DNA from: Dolosigranulum pigrum ATCC 51524
GTDB taxonomy: Bacteria; Bacillota; Bacilli; Lactobacillales; Carnobacteriaceae_A
Length of the DNA stretch: 64,000 nt
Assembly: GCF_000245815.1 (NCBI RefSeq)
Contig: NZ_JH601103.1
Span: 804,313-868,312, forward strand
Direction: 5' to 3'
Shown: one piece after another, positions 8,658-17,965 of the stretch
How the letters are laid out: every line of letters starts with the position of its first letter
How positions within the stretch are numbered: position 1 is the first letter of the stretch
The notes under the pieces: model-generated
Told to the model about the DNA's origin: nothing
Databases searched by the model: none
Seen by the model: only the letters and a program-made list of their open reading frames with translations
Program-made: the position numbers and the translations under genes

Positions 8658-9035
8658 ATGGGACACATTTTCTATTTGTTACTTTTAATATTATTGTTTC
8701 TGACTCCTTTTATTGTGCTGTACTATCATCGGTGGCTCAATAATTGGTTGAAAGTCTCTGGTTTAAAGTTGAAAACACCAGATTTAATTACAATTTTTTT
8801 GTTTTTCACTATTTACTTATTTAGTAGTATTGCATTTGGGACGAGTGGTTTTTTAATATTTATAGTTGTTATTGCTTTAAGTGCAATTGGATTGATCACT
8901 TATTATCTTAGAAATGAACAGATGATTGAATATGTAAGGTTTTTGCGCGTGTGGTGGCGATTAACTTTTTTAATCGGTATGGTATTCTACATTATTTGTG
9001 GAATAGCAGCCATTATAACGTTGAGTAGTCATTGA
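8658..9035 (+). CDS. DUF3397-like small membrane protein
   Basis: Integral membrane protein of 125 residues with four predicted hydrophobic segments: about 3-24, 39-55, 58-80 and 97-120. Its function is unknown. Its size, composition and position between rpmF and mraZ match the DUF3397 family found at this spot in Lactobacillales. The start is taken at ATG 8658, about 9 bases after AGAGAGG; the TTG at 8649 abuts that Shine-Dalgarno. It has its own terminator and so is separate from the dcw operon. Confidence 0.75.
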   Translation: MGHIFYLLLLILLFLTPFIVLYYHRWLNNWLKVSGLKLKTPDLITIFLFFTIYLFSSIAFGTSGFLIFIVVIALSAIGLITYYLRNEQMIEYVRFLRVWWRLTFLIGMVFYIICGIAAIITLSSH

Positions 9036-9121
9036 TGGGATTGTGCTCCACCGATTTAAACTGATTCGTTGTTTAAAAACGAATGGCTGGATTTAAAAAA
9101 ACATTAATTATCTGATAGATG

Positions 9122-9156
9122 AGGTCATTATTCGAAGGAATAGTGACTTTTTATTT
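9122..9156 (+). terminator. Terminator before mraZ
   Basis: Stem of about 11 pairs (AGGTCATTATTC with GAATAGTGACTT, G-U pairs included), GAAG-type loop and a T-rich tail. It separates the DUF3397 gene from the mraZ promoter region. Confidence 0.8.
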
Positions 9157-9233
9157 GGGTTAAAACGAACAATAATGTATAGATGGTAAATGAAGTGTTT
9201 TTTGAAATTATTCTAAGAAATTAGAGGAGAGAG

Positions 9234-9267
9234 GTGGTAGATTGTGGTGGGTTGTGGTAGAATGGGT
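9234..9267 (+). promoter_or_regulatory. MraZ box overlapping the mraZ promoter
   Basis: GTGGT occurs at 9234, 9244 and 9254, exactly 10 bases apart, with a further TGGGT at 9263. MraZ proteins are known to bind arrays of short G-rich repeats on one helical face just upstream of their own gene. The third repeat runs into an extended -10 (TG-G-TAGAAT, -10 hexamer at 9258-9263); no good -35 is seen. The site is therefore both operator and core promoter of the mraZ/dcw operon. The inferred effect is autorepression. Confidence 0.82.
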
Positions 9268-9295
9268 GTGTAGGAAGAATAGGAGGTGACAATGA

Positions 9296-9727
9296 ATGTT
9301 GATGGGCGAGTATAAACATAATATTGACAGCAAAGGTCGATTAATTGTGCCCGCAAAGTTCAGAGATAATCTGGGCGACTCATTCATTGTTACACGGGGC
9401 TTGGACGGGTGTTTATTTGGTTATCCTCTGCAAGCTTGGCAAGAACTTGAGGAAAAATTAAAAAAACTACCATTAGCTAAAAAAGAAGCACGTCAATTTA
9501 CCCGTTTTTTCTATTCAGGAGCTGTTGAGTGTACGTTGGACAAACAAGGGCGCATTAATTTGCCCCAGACATTAATGGAGCATGCAGCTCTCTTGAAAAC
9601 CTGCTACATTATTGGCGTTTCAGAACGCATTGAAATATGGAGTCAAGAACGCTGGGATAGTGTAACGGATGAAGCAGAAGCCTCTTTTGAAGATTTGGCA
9701 GAAGATATGATAGATTTTGGATTTTAG
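9296..9727 (+). CDS. mraZ: Transcriptional regulator MraZ
   Basis: DNA-binding regulator of the division and cell-wall cluster, 143 residues, built of two SpoVT/AbrB-like repeats. The conserved start MLMGEYKHNIDSKGRLIVPAKFR and the second copy CTLDKQGRINLPQTL show the two DxxGR elements. The ATG at 9296 follows AGGAGGTGA by 9 bases; the ATG at 9292 is in another frame. It directly precedes rsmH, as in nearly all bacteria with mraZ, and is preceded by its own repeat operator. Confidence 0.97.
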   Translation: MLMGEYKHNIDSKGRLIVPAKFRDNLGDSFIVTRGLDGCLFGYPLQAWQELEEKLKKLPLAKKEARQFTRFFYSGAVECTLDKQGRINLPQTLMEHAALLKTCYIIGVSERIEIWSQERWDSVTDEAEASFEDLAEDMIDFGF

Positions 9728-9745
9728 AAGGAGTAAGTGACTAAT

Positions 9746-10702
9746 ATGGCAGATTTTGATCATACAACGGTCTTGTTGCACGAAGCTGTAGCGGGATTAG
9801 ATATAAAACCAGAAGGCACCTATATCGATATGACGCTAGGTGGAGCAGGCCATACATCACTTATCTTGGATCAACTGAATGAACAGGGACGTTTGATTGC
9901 CTTCGATCAAGATCAGTGGGCGATTGACAACGCTCAAGAAGTGTTACGTGAATCGATAGCATCTGGACAATTAACATTGGTGAAGTCTAACTTTAGACAC
10001 CTAAAACAAGTATTAAATGATTTAGAGATTAAAACAGTTGACGGTATTTTGTATGATTTGGGAGTTTCATCCCCACAGTTAGATGAAGCAATGCGGGGAT
10101 TTAGTTACCATCAAGAAGCAAAGTTAGATATGCGGATGAACCGTGAGCAAGATTTAAGTGCTTATGAAGTAGTCAATGAGTGGAGTTATAATCGCTTAGT
10201 GGGTATTTTCTTTAAGTATGGTGAAGAAAAATTCTCAAAACAAATTGCACGAAAGATTGAAGCAACACGCAAAAATGGACCAATTGAAACAACTCAAGAC
10301 TTAGTTGATATCATTAAAGAAGCTATTCCCGCTCCAGCAAGACGATCGGGTGGGCATCCAGCAAAGCGTATTTTTCAAGCAATTCGTATTGCTGTAAATG
10401 ATGAATTGAATGCTTTAGAAGACTCCTTAAAGCAAGCCGTTACAGCCCTAGATGTGGGTGGTCGATTATCTGTGATTTCCTTTCACTCATTAGAAGATAA
10501 AATAGTGAAACATTTATTGCGAGAGTATTCGACAACTCCAGATTTACCACGAGGATTACCTATTATTCCTGATCACAAGCAACCGATATTAACTTTAATT
10601 AACACACGTCCGATTACACCCGGTACTGAAGAACTTGAGATGAATAATCGAGCAAGAAGTTCGCTCTTAAGAATTGCTGAAAAACAGCGTATGGAGGATT
10701 GA
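9746..10702 (+). CDS. rsmH: 16S rRNA (cytosine-1402 N4) methyltransferase RsmH
   Basis: Methylates N4 of C1402 in the ribosomal P site. Visible marks are the SAM motif DMTLGGAGHT near the N-terminus, FDQDQWAID, the long GILYDLGVSSPQLDE segment, DMRMNRE, PARRSGGHPAKRIFQAIRI and SFHSLEDKIVK. The length of 318 residues is normal. I use the ATG at 9746; an in-frame GTG at 9737 is only 3 bases from the AAGGAG and would add three residues. The stop overlaps the ftsL start as TGATG. Confidence 0.96.
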   Translation: MADFDHTTVLLHEAVAGLDIKPEGTYIDMTLGGAGHTSLILDQLNEQGRLIAFDQDQWAIDNAQEVLRESIASGQLTLVKSNFRHLKQVLNDLEIKTVDGILYDLGVSSPQLDEAMRGFSYHQEAKLDMRMNREQDLSAYEVVNEWSYNRLVGIFFKYGEEKFSKQIARKIEATRKNGPIETTQDLVDIIKEAIPAPARRSGGHPAKRIFQAIRIAVNDELNALEDSLKQAVTALDVGGRLSVISFHSLEDKIVKHLLREYSTTPDLPRGLPIIPDHKQPILTLINTRPITPGTEELEMNNRARSSLLRIAEKQRMED

Positions 10703-11100
10703 TGATAGTGGCAACTAATTATAATGTAGACCGACAATATAATCATAATTACCGAGCAGAAACAACTGCAACGCCACGTCTGCACTCACAAGAGCAAGCA
10801 ACAGCTAAGCCGCGACATACACTGGTACATAAAGGGATAACGAAAGCGGAAAAAATTGTTATTAGTATCTTCTCGGTAGCATTGATTGCGATGGTAGTAT
10901 GGTACTTATCAAGCGCGGTATCAGTTGCTCAAGCTAACCGACAAGTACAAAATTTAACAGGGCGAATTGAAGTTATGACGACTGAAAATAATAATTTAGA
11001 ACAAAATATCCAAGAATTATCACGTTATGATCGTGTATATAGTATTGGGGAACAATCAGGTTTAAACTATTCAGAAGATAATATAAGGAATGTCGAATAA
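10702..11100 (+). CDS. ftsL: Cell division protein FtsL
   Basis: Small bitopic division protein, 132 residues, poorly conserved in sequence as usual. It has a basic cytoplasmic N-terminus of about 50 residues, one membrane segment (roughly 53-75, IVISIFSVALIAMVVWYLSS) and a short extracellular coiled coil (QVQNLTGRIEVMTTENNNLEQ) ending in a DUF-typical IGEQSGLNYSEDNIRNVE. The position between rsmH and a class B PBP identifies it. Start and stop overlap both neighbours, so translation is coupled. It should form a complex with DivIB and DivIC at the septum. Confidence 0.9.
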   Translation: MIVATNYNVDRQYNHNYRAETTATPRLHSQEQATAKPRHTLVHKGITKAEKIVISIFSVALIAMVVWYLSSAVSVAQANRQVQNLTGRIEVMTTENNNLEQNIQELSRYDRVYSIGEQSGLNYSEDNIRNVE

Positions 11101-13346
11101 TGGTAAAATTTAAGAAGCATCATTCAAAAAACAATGCAAAGCGAAACAGAAAAATTTTTGGATGGCTTCTTTTTTCGTTGTCTGTATTTATAATGTTTTC
11201 ATTTATGCTACGTTTTTCATTCATTATGCTGACTGGAACTATAGATGGAGTTGATTTGAATCAATTAGGGACATCTCTACACAGTATAGGACAAGTGATT
11301 GAAGCCAGACGAGGGACAATTTTTGATCGAAATGAACAGACAATTGCGACAGATGCACTATCATATAAGATGATTGCTGTGTTGACAGATGCTTGGTCGC
11401 CGATAGAGAAGCCGATCCATATTCAAGAACCTGAAGCAGTTGCTGATGTATTAGATGAGTATTTGACTATGAAGAAGTCAGATATTCTAGATAAACTAAC
11501 CTCTTCAGCAGCGCAAGTTGAATTTGGAGCTGATGGAAGTAACTTATCCTATGATCAAAAAATTAAAATAGAAGAAAGTCTTGAAGCAGAAGGATTAACG
11601 GGGATAGAATTTCAAGAAAGTCAGTCTCGTCTTTATCCAAATGGGGTCTTTGCATCGCATATGGTAGGGTTAGCTCAATCAGATAGCGATGAAGATGCCT
11701 CGAACCATCATCTTGAAGGGGTGATGGGGTTAGAATACTATTTTGATGATTTATTAAGTGGTGAAGATGGTGTACAACACTATCAAAAGGATGGTGACGG
11801 TTATGCACTTCCGAATGAAAAAGAACAGCGAGAAGAAGCTATCGATGGCATGAATTTACATCTAACATTGGATCGTCGCTTGCAAGTATTCTTAGAAAAT
11901 ATATTAGATGATCAAGACAAACTATACCATCCGGCTAATATGACAGCCACTGTGATGGATGCGAAGACAGGTGAAATATTAGCTACTTCACAGCGGCCAA
12001 CATTCAATCCCATGACGAAAGAGGGACTGGATGATACATGGCAAACCTACTTGACAGAATATGAGTATGAACCAGGATCTACCTTGAAAATATTTACTCT
12101 AGCTGCAGCAATCGAAGAAGGGGTCTTTAATCCGAATGAATTCTACCAATCGGGGCAATATCGTGTAGGTGATGGAGTGGTTAATGACTGGAATAGAGAT
12201 TGGGGAACAATTAGTTATTTAGAAGGGCTGCATCGTTCCAGTAATGCCGCTTTTATCAAATTAGTAGAAAAAATGGGATATGACACTTGGAAAAGTTATC
12301 TTGACCAATTTGGTTTTGGTCAATTAACGGGCATCTCACTACCGAATGAACAGATGGGAAGTAATCCATTCAATTGGGAATTACAAAAAGCTAATACTGC
12401 CTTTGGACAAGGGATTACGGTTACGCTGATACAGATGTTACAAGCAATGACGGCGATTACGAATGACGGTGAAATGGTACAACCGACAATTGTATCGGGA
12501 ATTTCTGATCAAGCAGGTAATCATCGTGAAGTGGAGGTGACCACAAAAGGAAAACCAATCTCAGCAGAAACCGCACATCAAGTGTTAGAATACTTAGCAC
12601 AAGGGGTTGAGAGTGAGCAAGGGACAGCAATTGGGTATCATACAGAAGGGATACGAATTGCGACCAAAACAGGAACAGCACAATTTATTAATCCAGAGAC
12701 AGGGGCATATTATATGACAGCTCCGAACTTTATTTATTCCTCTCTATCAGCATTCCCAAGCGATGATCCGAAATATGTTGTCTATATCACAGTACAACAG
12801 CCACAATTAATTGATAAAACAGGTGGGATGATTGTACAAGATATTTTCCATCGACTAAAAGATCGTCTTTTAATGAAGGAACAATCTTTAGATGAAGAGA
12901 TTAGCACACAGCAGTCTGTTGAACAAACCGATATGCCCAATGTGGTGGGAGTAAGTGTTCAAGAAGCCCAGGAACTATTGGGGCAGCGGCGGGTGACCGT
13001 GATTGGTAGTGGGGAAGCGGTCACAGCACAATCACCTTTGGCTAATGCAACAACATATGATGGTGAGCGTGTATTCTTGTTAACAGAAGGGCCATTAACA
13101 TTACCGGATCTAACAGGTTGGTCACGAAATGATTTATTACGGCTGGCAGAATTTATGGATATTAATTTTAAATTCGAGGGGGAAGGTTTTGTTAATGCCC
13201 AAAGCATTGAACCGGGACAAGTGATTGAACCCGGAACAACGGTGGATATTACTTTAAGTCAGCCTAATCGCATTGATACAGAGGCATCTCCAGATGAATT
13301 ATGGGATGAGTCGACGTTTATGCAAGAAGATGTCTCGGTCCAATAA
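11100..13346 (+). CDS. Class B penicillin-binding protein with PASTA domains (PBP2x/PBP1-type, FtsI)
   Basis: Septal transpeptidase that cross-links peptidoglycan outside the membrane, 748 residues. It has a basic cytoplasmic start, a membrane anchor at about 20-45, a dimerisation domain and a transpeptidase domain. That domain carries the active serine in S327-T-L-K330, the SSN motif at 380-382 and KTG at 523-525. Two PASTA repeats follow at about 612-664 and 667-721. This is the PBP2x-like architecture of Lactobacillales. The C-terminal tail beyond residue 725 is acidic. It starts on the last base of ftsL and shares the mraZ operon. Confidence 0.95.
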   Translation: MVKFKKHHSKNNAKRNRKIFGWLLFSLSVFIMFSFMLRFSFIMLTGTIDGVDLNQLGTSLHSIGQVIEARRGTIFDRNEQTIATDALSYKMIAVLTDAWSPIEKPIHIQEPEAVADVLDEYLTMKKSDILDKLTSSAAQVEFGADGSNLSYDQKIKIEESLEAEGLTGIEFQESQSRLYPNGVFASHMVGLAQSDSDEDASNHHLEGVMGLEYYFDDLLSGEDGVQHYQKDGDGYALPNEKEQREEAIDGMNLHLTLDRRLQVFLENILDDQDKLYHPANMTATVMDAKTGEILATSQRPTFNPMTKEGLDDTWQTYLTEYEYEPGSTLKIFTLAAAIEEGVFNPNEFYQSGQYRVGDGVVNDWNRDWGTISYLEGLHRSSNAAFIKLVEKMGYDTWKSYLDQFGFGQLTGISLPNEQMGSNPFNWELQKANTAFGQGITVTLIQMLQAMTAITNDGEMVQPTIVSGISDQAGNHREVEVTTKGKPISAETAHQVLEYLAQGVESEQGTAIGYHTEGIRIATKTGTAQFINPETGAYYMTAPNFIYSSLSAFPSDDPKYVVYITVQQPQLIDKTGGMIVQDIFHRLKDRLLMKEQSLDEEISTQQSVEQTDMPNVVGVSVQEAQELLGQRRVTVIGSGEAVTAQSPLANATTYDGERVFLLTEGPLTLPDLTGWSRNDLLRLAEFMDINFKFEGEGFVNAQSIEPGQVIEPGTTVDITLSQPNRIDTEASPDELWDESTFMQEDVSVQ

Positions 13347-13391
13347 AATGTGTTGTAAAAAGTTGAAAGTTATTAACAGTGGAGGGTTATT

Positions 13392-14360
13392 ATGAAGCAA
13401 ATTGTCTATGTCTGGCCATTATTATTCAGTTTATTGAGTACGATTTTAATCATGCGACCATTAATTAAGTATTTTCGGAAAAAACAATTAGGACAGACGA
13501 CTTTGGATGAAGGACCAAGTTGGCACCGCGAAAAATCTGGAACTCCAACAATGGGAGGAGTAGCTATTATTTTAGCAGCTACGTTAACCATTGTTTTGAC
13601 AGCAATAATTGATGGTACGTTTGACCCACAATTATTCATGTTGTTATTCGTACTTGTGTTATTTGGTGGGATTGGCTTTGTTGATGATTATATTAAAGTC
13701 ATTATGAAGCGAAATCTTGGTATTACAAGCAAACAAAAATTTATCGCCCAAGTTGTGGGTGGAATTATTTTTTATCTCTTGTTACGCCAAGCAGGAGTCC
13801 ATTCTATGCTGTATATACCTTTTGTCGGAAGTGTGGATATTGGGTTCTTTTATGCGCTGTTTATTGTATTTTGGATGGCAGGATTTTCTAACGCAACTAA
13901 TTTAACGGATGGAATTGACGGCTTATTATCAGCGACTAGCTTAATTGCTCTGGGTGCTTATGCTTATATTGCCATTGTTCAAGATCAAATTGGTGTCTTG
14001 TATTTTATTTTGGCATTGATGGGAGCAATTTTTGGATTCTTTCTCTTTAACAAAAAACCTGCGCATATATTTATGGGGGATGTTGGTTCACTGGCTATTG
14101 GTGCATCCTTCGCAGCGATTGCTATTTTGTTAAATCGAGAATGGTCATTGTTATTCATTGGAATCATTTATGTAGTAGAGACAGCCAGTGTGATGATTCA
14201 AGTTGCTTACTTTAAGCGGACAGGCAAGCGTATATTTAAGATGACACCAATTCACCATCATTTTGAGTTGGATGGGCGAAGTGAATGGCAAATTGTCGGA
14301 TTGTTTTCATTAATTACGTTGATAGTTTCTATCGCGACGGTTTGGTTAACTGTGATATAA
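13392..14360 (+). CDS. mraY: Phospho-N-acetylmuramoyl-pentapeptide-transferase MraY
   Basis: Transfers phospho-MurNAc-pentapeptide to undecaprenyl phosphate on the inner membrane face, forming lipid I. Multi-pass membrane protein of 322 residues. Diagnostic elements are SWHREKSGTPTMGG, the DD pair in GFVDDYIKV, the NLTDGIDGL loop with catalytic aspartate and the C-terminal PIHHHFEL histidine motif. A ribosome-binding site GTGGAGGG precedes the ATG. It is the last gene before a terminator, so murD onward is a separate unit here. Confidence 0.97.
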   Translation: MKQIVYVWPLLFSLLSTILIMRPLIKYFRKKQLGQTTLDEGPSWHREKSGTPTMGGVAIILAATLTIVLTAIIDGTFDPQLFMLLFVLVLFGGIGFVDDYIKVIMKRNLGITSKQKFIAQVVGGIIFYLLLRQAGVHSMLYIPFVGSVDIGFFYALFIVFWMAGFSNATNLTDGIDGLLSATSLIALGAYAYIAIVQDQIGVLYFILALMGAIFGFFLFNKKPAHIFMGDVGSLAIGASFAAIAILLNREWSLLFIGIIYVVETASVMIQVAYFKRTGKRIFKMTPIHHHFELDGRSEWQIVGLFSLITLIVSIATVWLTVI

Positions 14361-14372
14361 TATGAAGAGAGT

Positions 14373-14401
14373 AAAGCTGGAGTGTATGCTCCAGCTTTTT
14401 A
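14373..14401 (+). terminator. Terminator after mraY
   Basis: Ten-pair perfect stem AAAGCTGGAG/CTCCAGCTTT with a 6-base loop and a T-run. It divides the dcw cluster into mraZ-mraY and murD-onward transcription units. Confidence 0.92.
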
Positions 14402-14453
14402 ATACCAATAGTCTAAAGTATACAGCGATTTACTAGATTGAGAGGGAGATATT

Positions 14454-15842
14454 TTGAAAAGAATAGATCAATTTAAGGATAAGAAAATATTAGTGTTAGG
14501 TTTAGCTAAGAGTGGTTTAAATGTAGCGAAATTGTTACACGAATTAGGTGCCTTGTTGACCGTAAATGATTATAAGCCGTTTGACGAGAATCCAGAAGCG
14601 AGAGAATTACTGAACTTAGGGATTAAGGTAATTACGGGAGAGCATCCCACTGATTTGTTGGAAGAACAGTTCGAATTAGTTGTTAAAAACCCCGGAATCC
14701 CTTATTCTAATCCGGTCGTTCAAGCTGCGCTAAGACGTCATATTCCGATTGTTACAGAAGTAGAGGTGGCAAGTTTAGTCGCTGAGTCGCGGATGATTGC
14801 TATCACTGGAACGAATGGTAAGACGACAACGACAGCTCTGACAACGGCTATATTGAACGAAAACCGAACAGAAGGACAAGCATATGCGGTAGGAAATATT
14901 GGCGTACCTATTAGTCAAGTTGTCCGTGAGGCGGGATCGGTTGATGATTTAGTAACGGAAATGTCAAGTTTTCAACTGTTAGCAACTCCTTCGCTTCGCC
15001 CTACGATTGCAGCTATTACGAATCTATATTCAGCGCACTTAGATTACCACGGTTCCCGTGAAGAGTATGTGGGAGCAAAGTTAAATATTACAGCTAATCA
15101 GACCAATGATGATTATTTAATTTATAACAGTGATCAGGACGAGTTAACACAATTAATCAAAGAAAAATCACAAGCTCAATTAATCCCTTTCTCTATTGAA
15201 CGTGCTGAAGTTAATGGTTGTTATAGTGATGGGCAATATATTTATTTTAAAGAGGAAGTTGTGGCAGCGGTCTCCGATGTGGCATTATCTGGCCGTCATA
15301 ATTTGCAAAATGTGTTAGTTGCTGTTGGGATTGCTAAGCTAAGTGGTGTCAGTAATGAAGCTATTCAGGTGGTTTTGCGACAATTTTCTGGAGTGGCGCA
15401 TCGTAGTCAATATGTGGCAACTATTGATGGGCGTCAATTTATCAATGATTCAAAAGCGACGAATGCGTTAGCGACAAGTAAAGCATTGGCGGGCTTTGAC
15501 CAACCTATTATTTTGCTTGCGGGTGGGCTTGATCGAGGAGAATCATTTGATGATCTGATTCCGTACTTAAAGCAAGTTAAGGCAGTTATATCCTTTGGCG
15601 AGACCGGTGAGCGGTTGCAATCATTTGCCAAAGAACAAGGTGTCCCCTCTGCAAAAAAAGTAGATACATTAACGCAAGCTGTAGATGTGGGTTATGCTGA
15701 GAGTGCCCCGGGTGATGTGATTCTTTTATCACCGGCTTGTGCAAGTTGGGATCAATATCCAAACTTTGAAAAACGAGGCGATGAATTTATTGAGTTAGTG
15801 ACAAATCTACAGCGAAAGGATGATAATGATGAGCAAGCGTAA
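14454..15842 (+). CDS. murD: UDP-N-acetylmuramoyl-L-alanine--D-glutamate ligase MurD
   Basis: Adds D-glutamate to UDP-MurNAc-L-alanine in the cytoplasm. The N-terminal Rossmann part has VLGLAKSGLNVAKLL. The ATP-binding loop TGTNGKTTT is near residue 120, FEKRGDEF lies near the end, and the ligase motifs HLDYHGSREEY and NDSKATNALAT are present. The start is a TTG at 14454, preceded by GAGGGAG at a good distance; no ATG is available nearby. The 3' end overlaps murG by 14 bases. Confidence 0.96.
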   Translation: MKRIDQFKDKKILVLGLAKSGLNVAKLLHELGALLTVNDYKPFDENPEARELLNLGIKVITGEHPTDLLEEQFELVVKNPGIPYSNPVVQAALRRHIPIVTEVEVASLVAESRMIAITGTNGKTTTTALTTAILNENRTEGQAYAVGNIGVPISQVVREAGSVDDLVTEMSSFQLLATPSLRPTIAAITNLYSAHLDYHGSREEYVGAKLNITANQTNDDYLIYNSDQDELTQLIKEKSQAQLIPFSIERAEVNGCYSDGQYIYFKEEVVAAVSDVALSGRHNLQNVLVAVGIAKLSGVSNEAIQVVLRQFSGVAHRSQYVATIDGRQFINDSKATNALATSKALAGFDQPIILLAGGLDRGESFDDLIPYLKQVKAVISFGETGERLQSFAKEQGVPSAKKVDTLTQAVDVGYAESAPGDVILLSPACASWDQYPNFEKRGDEFIELVTNLQRKDDNDEQA

Positions 15843-16980
15843 ATTACGTGTGCTACTAACGGGTGGCGGAACAGGCGGCCATATTTATCCAGCATTAGCA
15901 GTTGCTGATCGTCTGAAAATGCTTCGGCCAGAGGTGGAGTTTCTTTACGTTGGGACAGAGCGAGGTTTAGAGAGTCATGTTGTTCCGGCAAAAGGCTATT
16001 CATTCGAGGCCATTCATATTGAAGGATTTAGTCGTAAGATAAGCCTTGAAGGGTTGAAGTACAACCTAAAAACAATGAAATTATTTTTTACCAGTCTGAA
16101 ACGTGCTCAAAAAATTTTGCGAGATTTTCAGCCAGATGTTGTGGTAGGTACAGGAGGTTACGTTAGTGCACCGGTCATTTATAAGGCCAGTCGGATGAAT
16201 ATACCGACTGTGATCCATGAACAAAATAGTGTTGTCGGGATAACCAATAAGTTTTTGGCGCGATTTGTAGATAAGATTGCTATCTGCTTTGAAGAAGCGC
16301 AGGATCAATTTGGAAAATATACAGAAAAAGTCGTGTTAACCGGTAATCCTCGGGCGCAAGAAGTGGTGAAAGATATCCAACCGGGTGAACTAGAACGTCT
16401 GGGCTTGACAGCTGATCAACCAACCGTACTTATTTTTGGTGGATCACGTGGAGCAAGTGCTATTAATCAAGCATTCATCGATGCATATGAGCAATTTGCA
16501 GAAAAAGATTATCAAGTCTTATTCGTCTCAGGAGCTGTTCATTACGATAATATTCAAAAACAAGTAAACACGATGATTAAAGACAACCATAATATCCACG
16601 TTTTTCCGTATATTGAGAACATGCCGGAAGTATTTACTGAAATTAAGTTAGTTGTTGGGAGAAGTGGTGCGACGTCATTAGCCGAGATTACAGCATTAGG
16701 TTTGCCAAGTATCTTGATTCCTAGTCCGAATGTAACAGCTGATCACCAGACAAAAAATGCAATGAGTCTGGTTCAAAATAAGGCGGCTAAATTAATTCCT
16801 GAGCCAGAATTAACCGGTTCAGTATTGGTGGGTGCGATTGATCAATTAATGTCTAATGAGGCTTTACGAATTGAAATGGCACAACATTCAAAGTCGTTAG
16901 GTCGGCCTGAAGCGGCAGATCATTTAATTGAAGTAATGCTATCCTTAATTAAGCAACAGTTAAGTGAAGGTGAGGCCTAA
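15829..16980 (+). CDS. murG: UDP-N-acetylglucosamine transferase MurG
   Basis: Adds GlcNAc to lipid I to give lipid II at the inner membrane face. The N-terminal GGTGGHIYPALAVAD donor loop, the middle GTGGYVSAPV, the HEQNSVVGITNKFLA acceptor-side motif and the C-terminal GRSGATSLAEITALGLPSILIP are all present. Three in-frame ATG codons lie at 15820, 15826 and 15829; AAAGGA ends at 15820, so 15826 or 15829 is the real start. It overlaps murD and touches divIB by one base. Confidence 0.96.
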   Translation: MSKRKLRVLLTGGGTGGHIYPALAVADRLKMLRPEVEFLYVGTERGLESHVVPAKGYSFEAIHIEGFSRKISLEGLKYNLKTMKLFFTSLKRAQKILRDFQPDVVVGTGGYVSAPVIYKASRMNIPTVIHEQNSVVGITNKFLARFVDKIAICFEEAQDQFGKYTEKVVLTGNPRAQEVVKDIQPGELERLGLTADQPTVLIFGGSRGASAINQAFIDAYEQFAEKDYQVLFVSGAVHYDNIQKQVNTMIKDNHNIHVFPYIENMPEVFTEIKLVVGRSGATSLAEITALGLPSILIPSPNVTADHQTKNAMSLVQNKAAKLIPEPELTGSVLVGAIDQLMSNEALRIEMAQHSKSLGRPEAADHLIEVMLSLIKQQLSEGEA

Positions 16981-17804
16981 TGAAAATAAATAAGACCAAT
17001 ACCTATCGTGCAATTATATTATATAGTATTTTTGGCTTGATTCTAGTTGGGGCAATTTATTTGCTTTCACCACTTAATAGAATTGCAAGTATTAATATTT
17101 CGGGGAATCACTATGCTGCAGAGGAGACGATTGTAGAGCAGTCGACCTTAAACATTGGTGACGAATTATGGACTAATTTACTAAGAAAAGATAACATTAC
17201 CAATCGTATTGTCAACGGCAGTCCGGAAATAAAATCAGCTGATATGTCATTGCGCTATCCAAATCATATTGAATTAACCATTAAAGAATACGAAATTGTT
17301 GCTAATTTGAAAACAGCAGGAGAAGAGCAATATCTTGCGGCGTTAAGTAATGGGGAATTATTTCATAGTGAAAAAGCACCGTACGTAGACAAGCCTGTGT
17401 TAGTTGATTTTGAAACAGGGGAGTTGCTAACTGATTTAATTGCTGAGTTAGCAGATGTTAATGTCGAAGTATTACAATTAATGTCAGATATTAAGTTGCT
17501 TGATTCAGAGCGGAATCCGCAATTAATTAGTATTTCTATGAATGATGGGAATCAGGTATTGGCCAGTATATCCAGTGTTTCAGAAAGAATTAATTTATAT
17601 CCAAGTTTAGTAGCTGAAGTAGATGGCCAAACAGGTGTCTTTGATTTAGAGGCTGGTGCATACTTCATTCTTGGCGCAACAATTGAAAGTCTCGATTATG
17701 AACAAGAGCGATCAGTCGATGAATCACTTGAAGTAGGCGAAGACTCCAATCCTTCTGAAGAACCAGTAGAATCTAATGAACCCGAAAATGTTACCGAATC
17801 GTAA
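16980..17804 (+). CDS. divIB: Cell division protein DivIB/FtsQ
   Basis: Bitopic septal protein of 274 residues. A very short cytoplasmic N-terminus of about 10 residues is followed by a membrane helix (about 11-31) and a POTRA domain with INISGNHYAAEETIVEQS. The beta domain comes next, then an acidic disordered tail rich in E and S after about residue 245. The cytoplasmic part is much shorter than in many lactobacilli. It partners FtsL and DivIC. The ATG shares a base with the murG stop (TAATG), indicating coupled translation. Confidence 0.92.
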   Translation: MKINKTNTYRAIILYSIFGLILVGAIYLLSPLNRIASINISGNHYAAEETIVEQSTLNIGDELWTNLLRKDNITNRIVNGSPEIKSADMSLRYPNHIELTIKEYEIVANLKTAGEEQYLAALSNGELFHSEKAPYVDKPVLVDFETGELLTDLIAELADVNVEVLQLMSDIKLLDSERNPQLISISMNDGNQVLASISSVSERINLYPSLVAEVDGQTGVFDLEAGAYFILGATIESLDYEQERSVDESLEVGEDSNPSEEPVESNEPENVTES

Positions 17805-17880
17805 TAGTTAGCTCTTTTTATCTTGAAACTTTTAAGATATAATGAAAGTAGTGTCTTTTATGCAAAAAAATAGAAGAACA

Positions 17881-17910
17881 TTAAACAAAATTAAATGTTT
17901 ATGGTAAAAT
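17881..17910 (+). promoter_or_regulatory. Possible promoter of ftsA-ftsZ
   Basis: An extended -10 (TG-G-TAAAAT, hexamer at 17905-17910) with a weak -35 TTAAAC at 17881. The 161-base gap between divIB and ftsA is long for this cluster and AT-rich. A promoter here is common in other Firmicutes, but the match is modest. Confidence 0.45.
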
Positions 17911-17965
17911 ATAGGGGATAGATAGAAAAATAAATATCTATAGGATATAGGAGGTTTCAATTACG

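Noticed and set aside
17823..17843. TTGAAA and TATAAT upstream of ftsA as a promoter
   Set aside because: The hexamers are only 9 bases apart, which is not a functional spacing.
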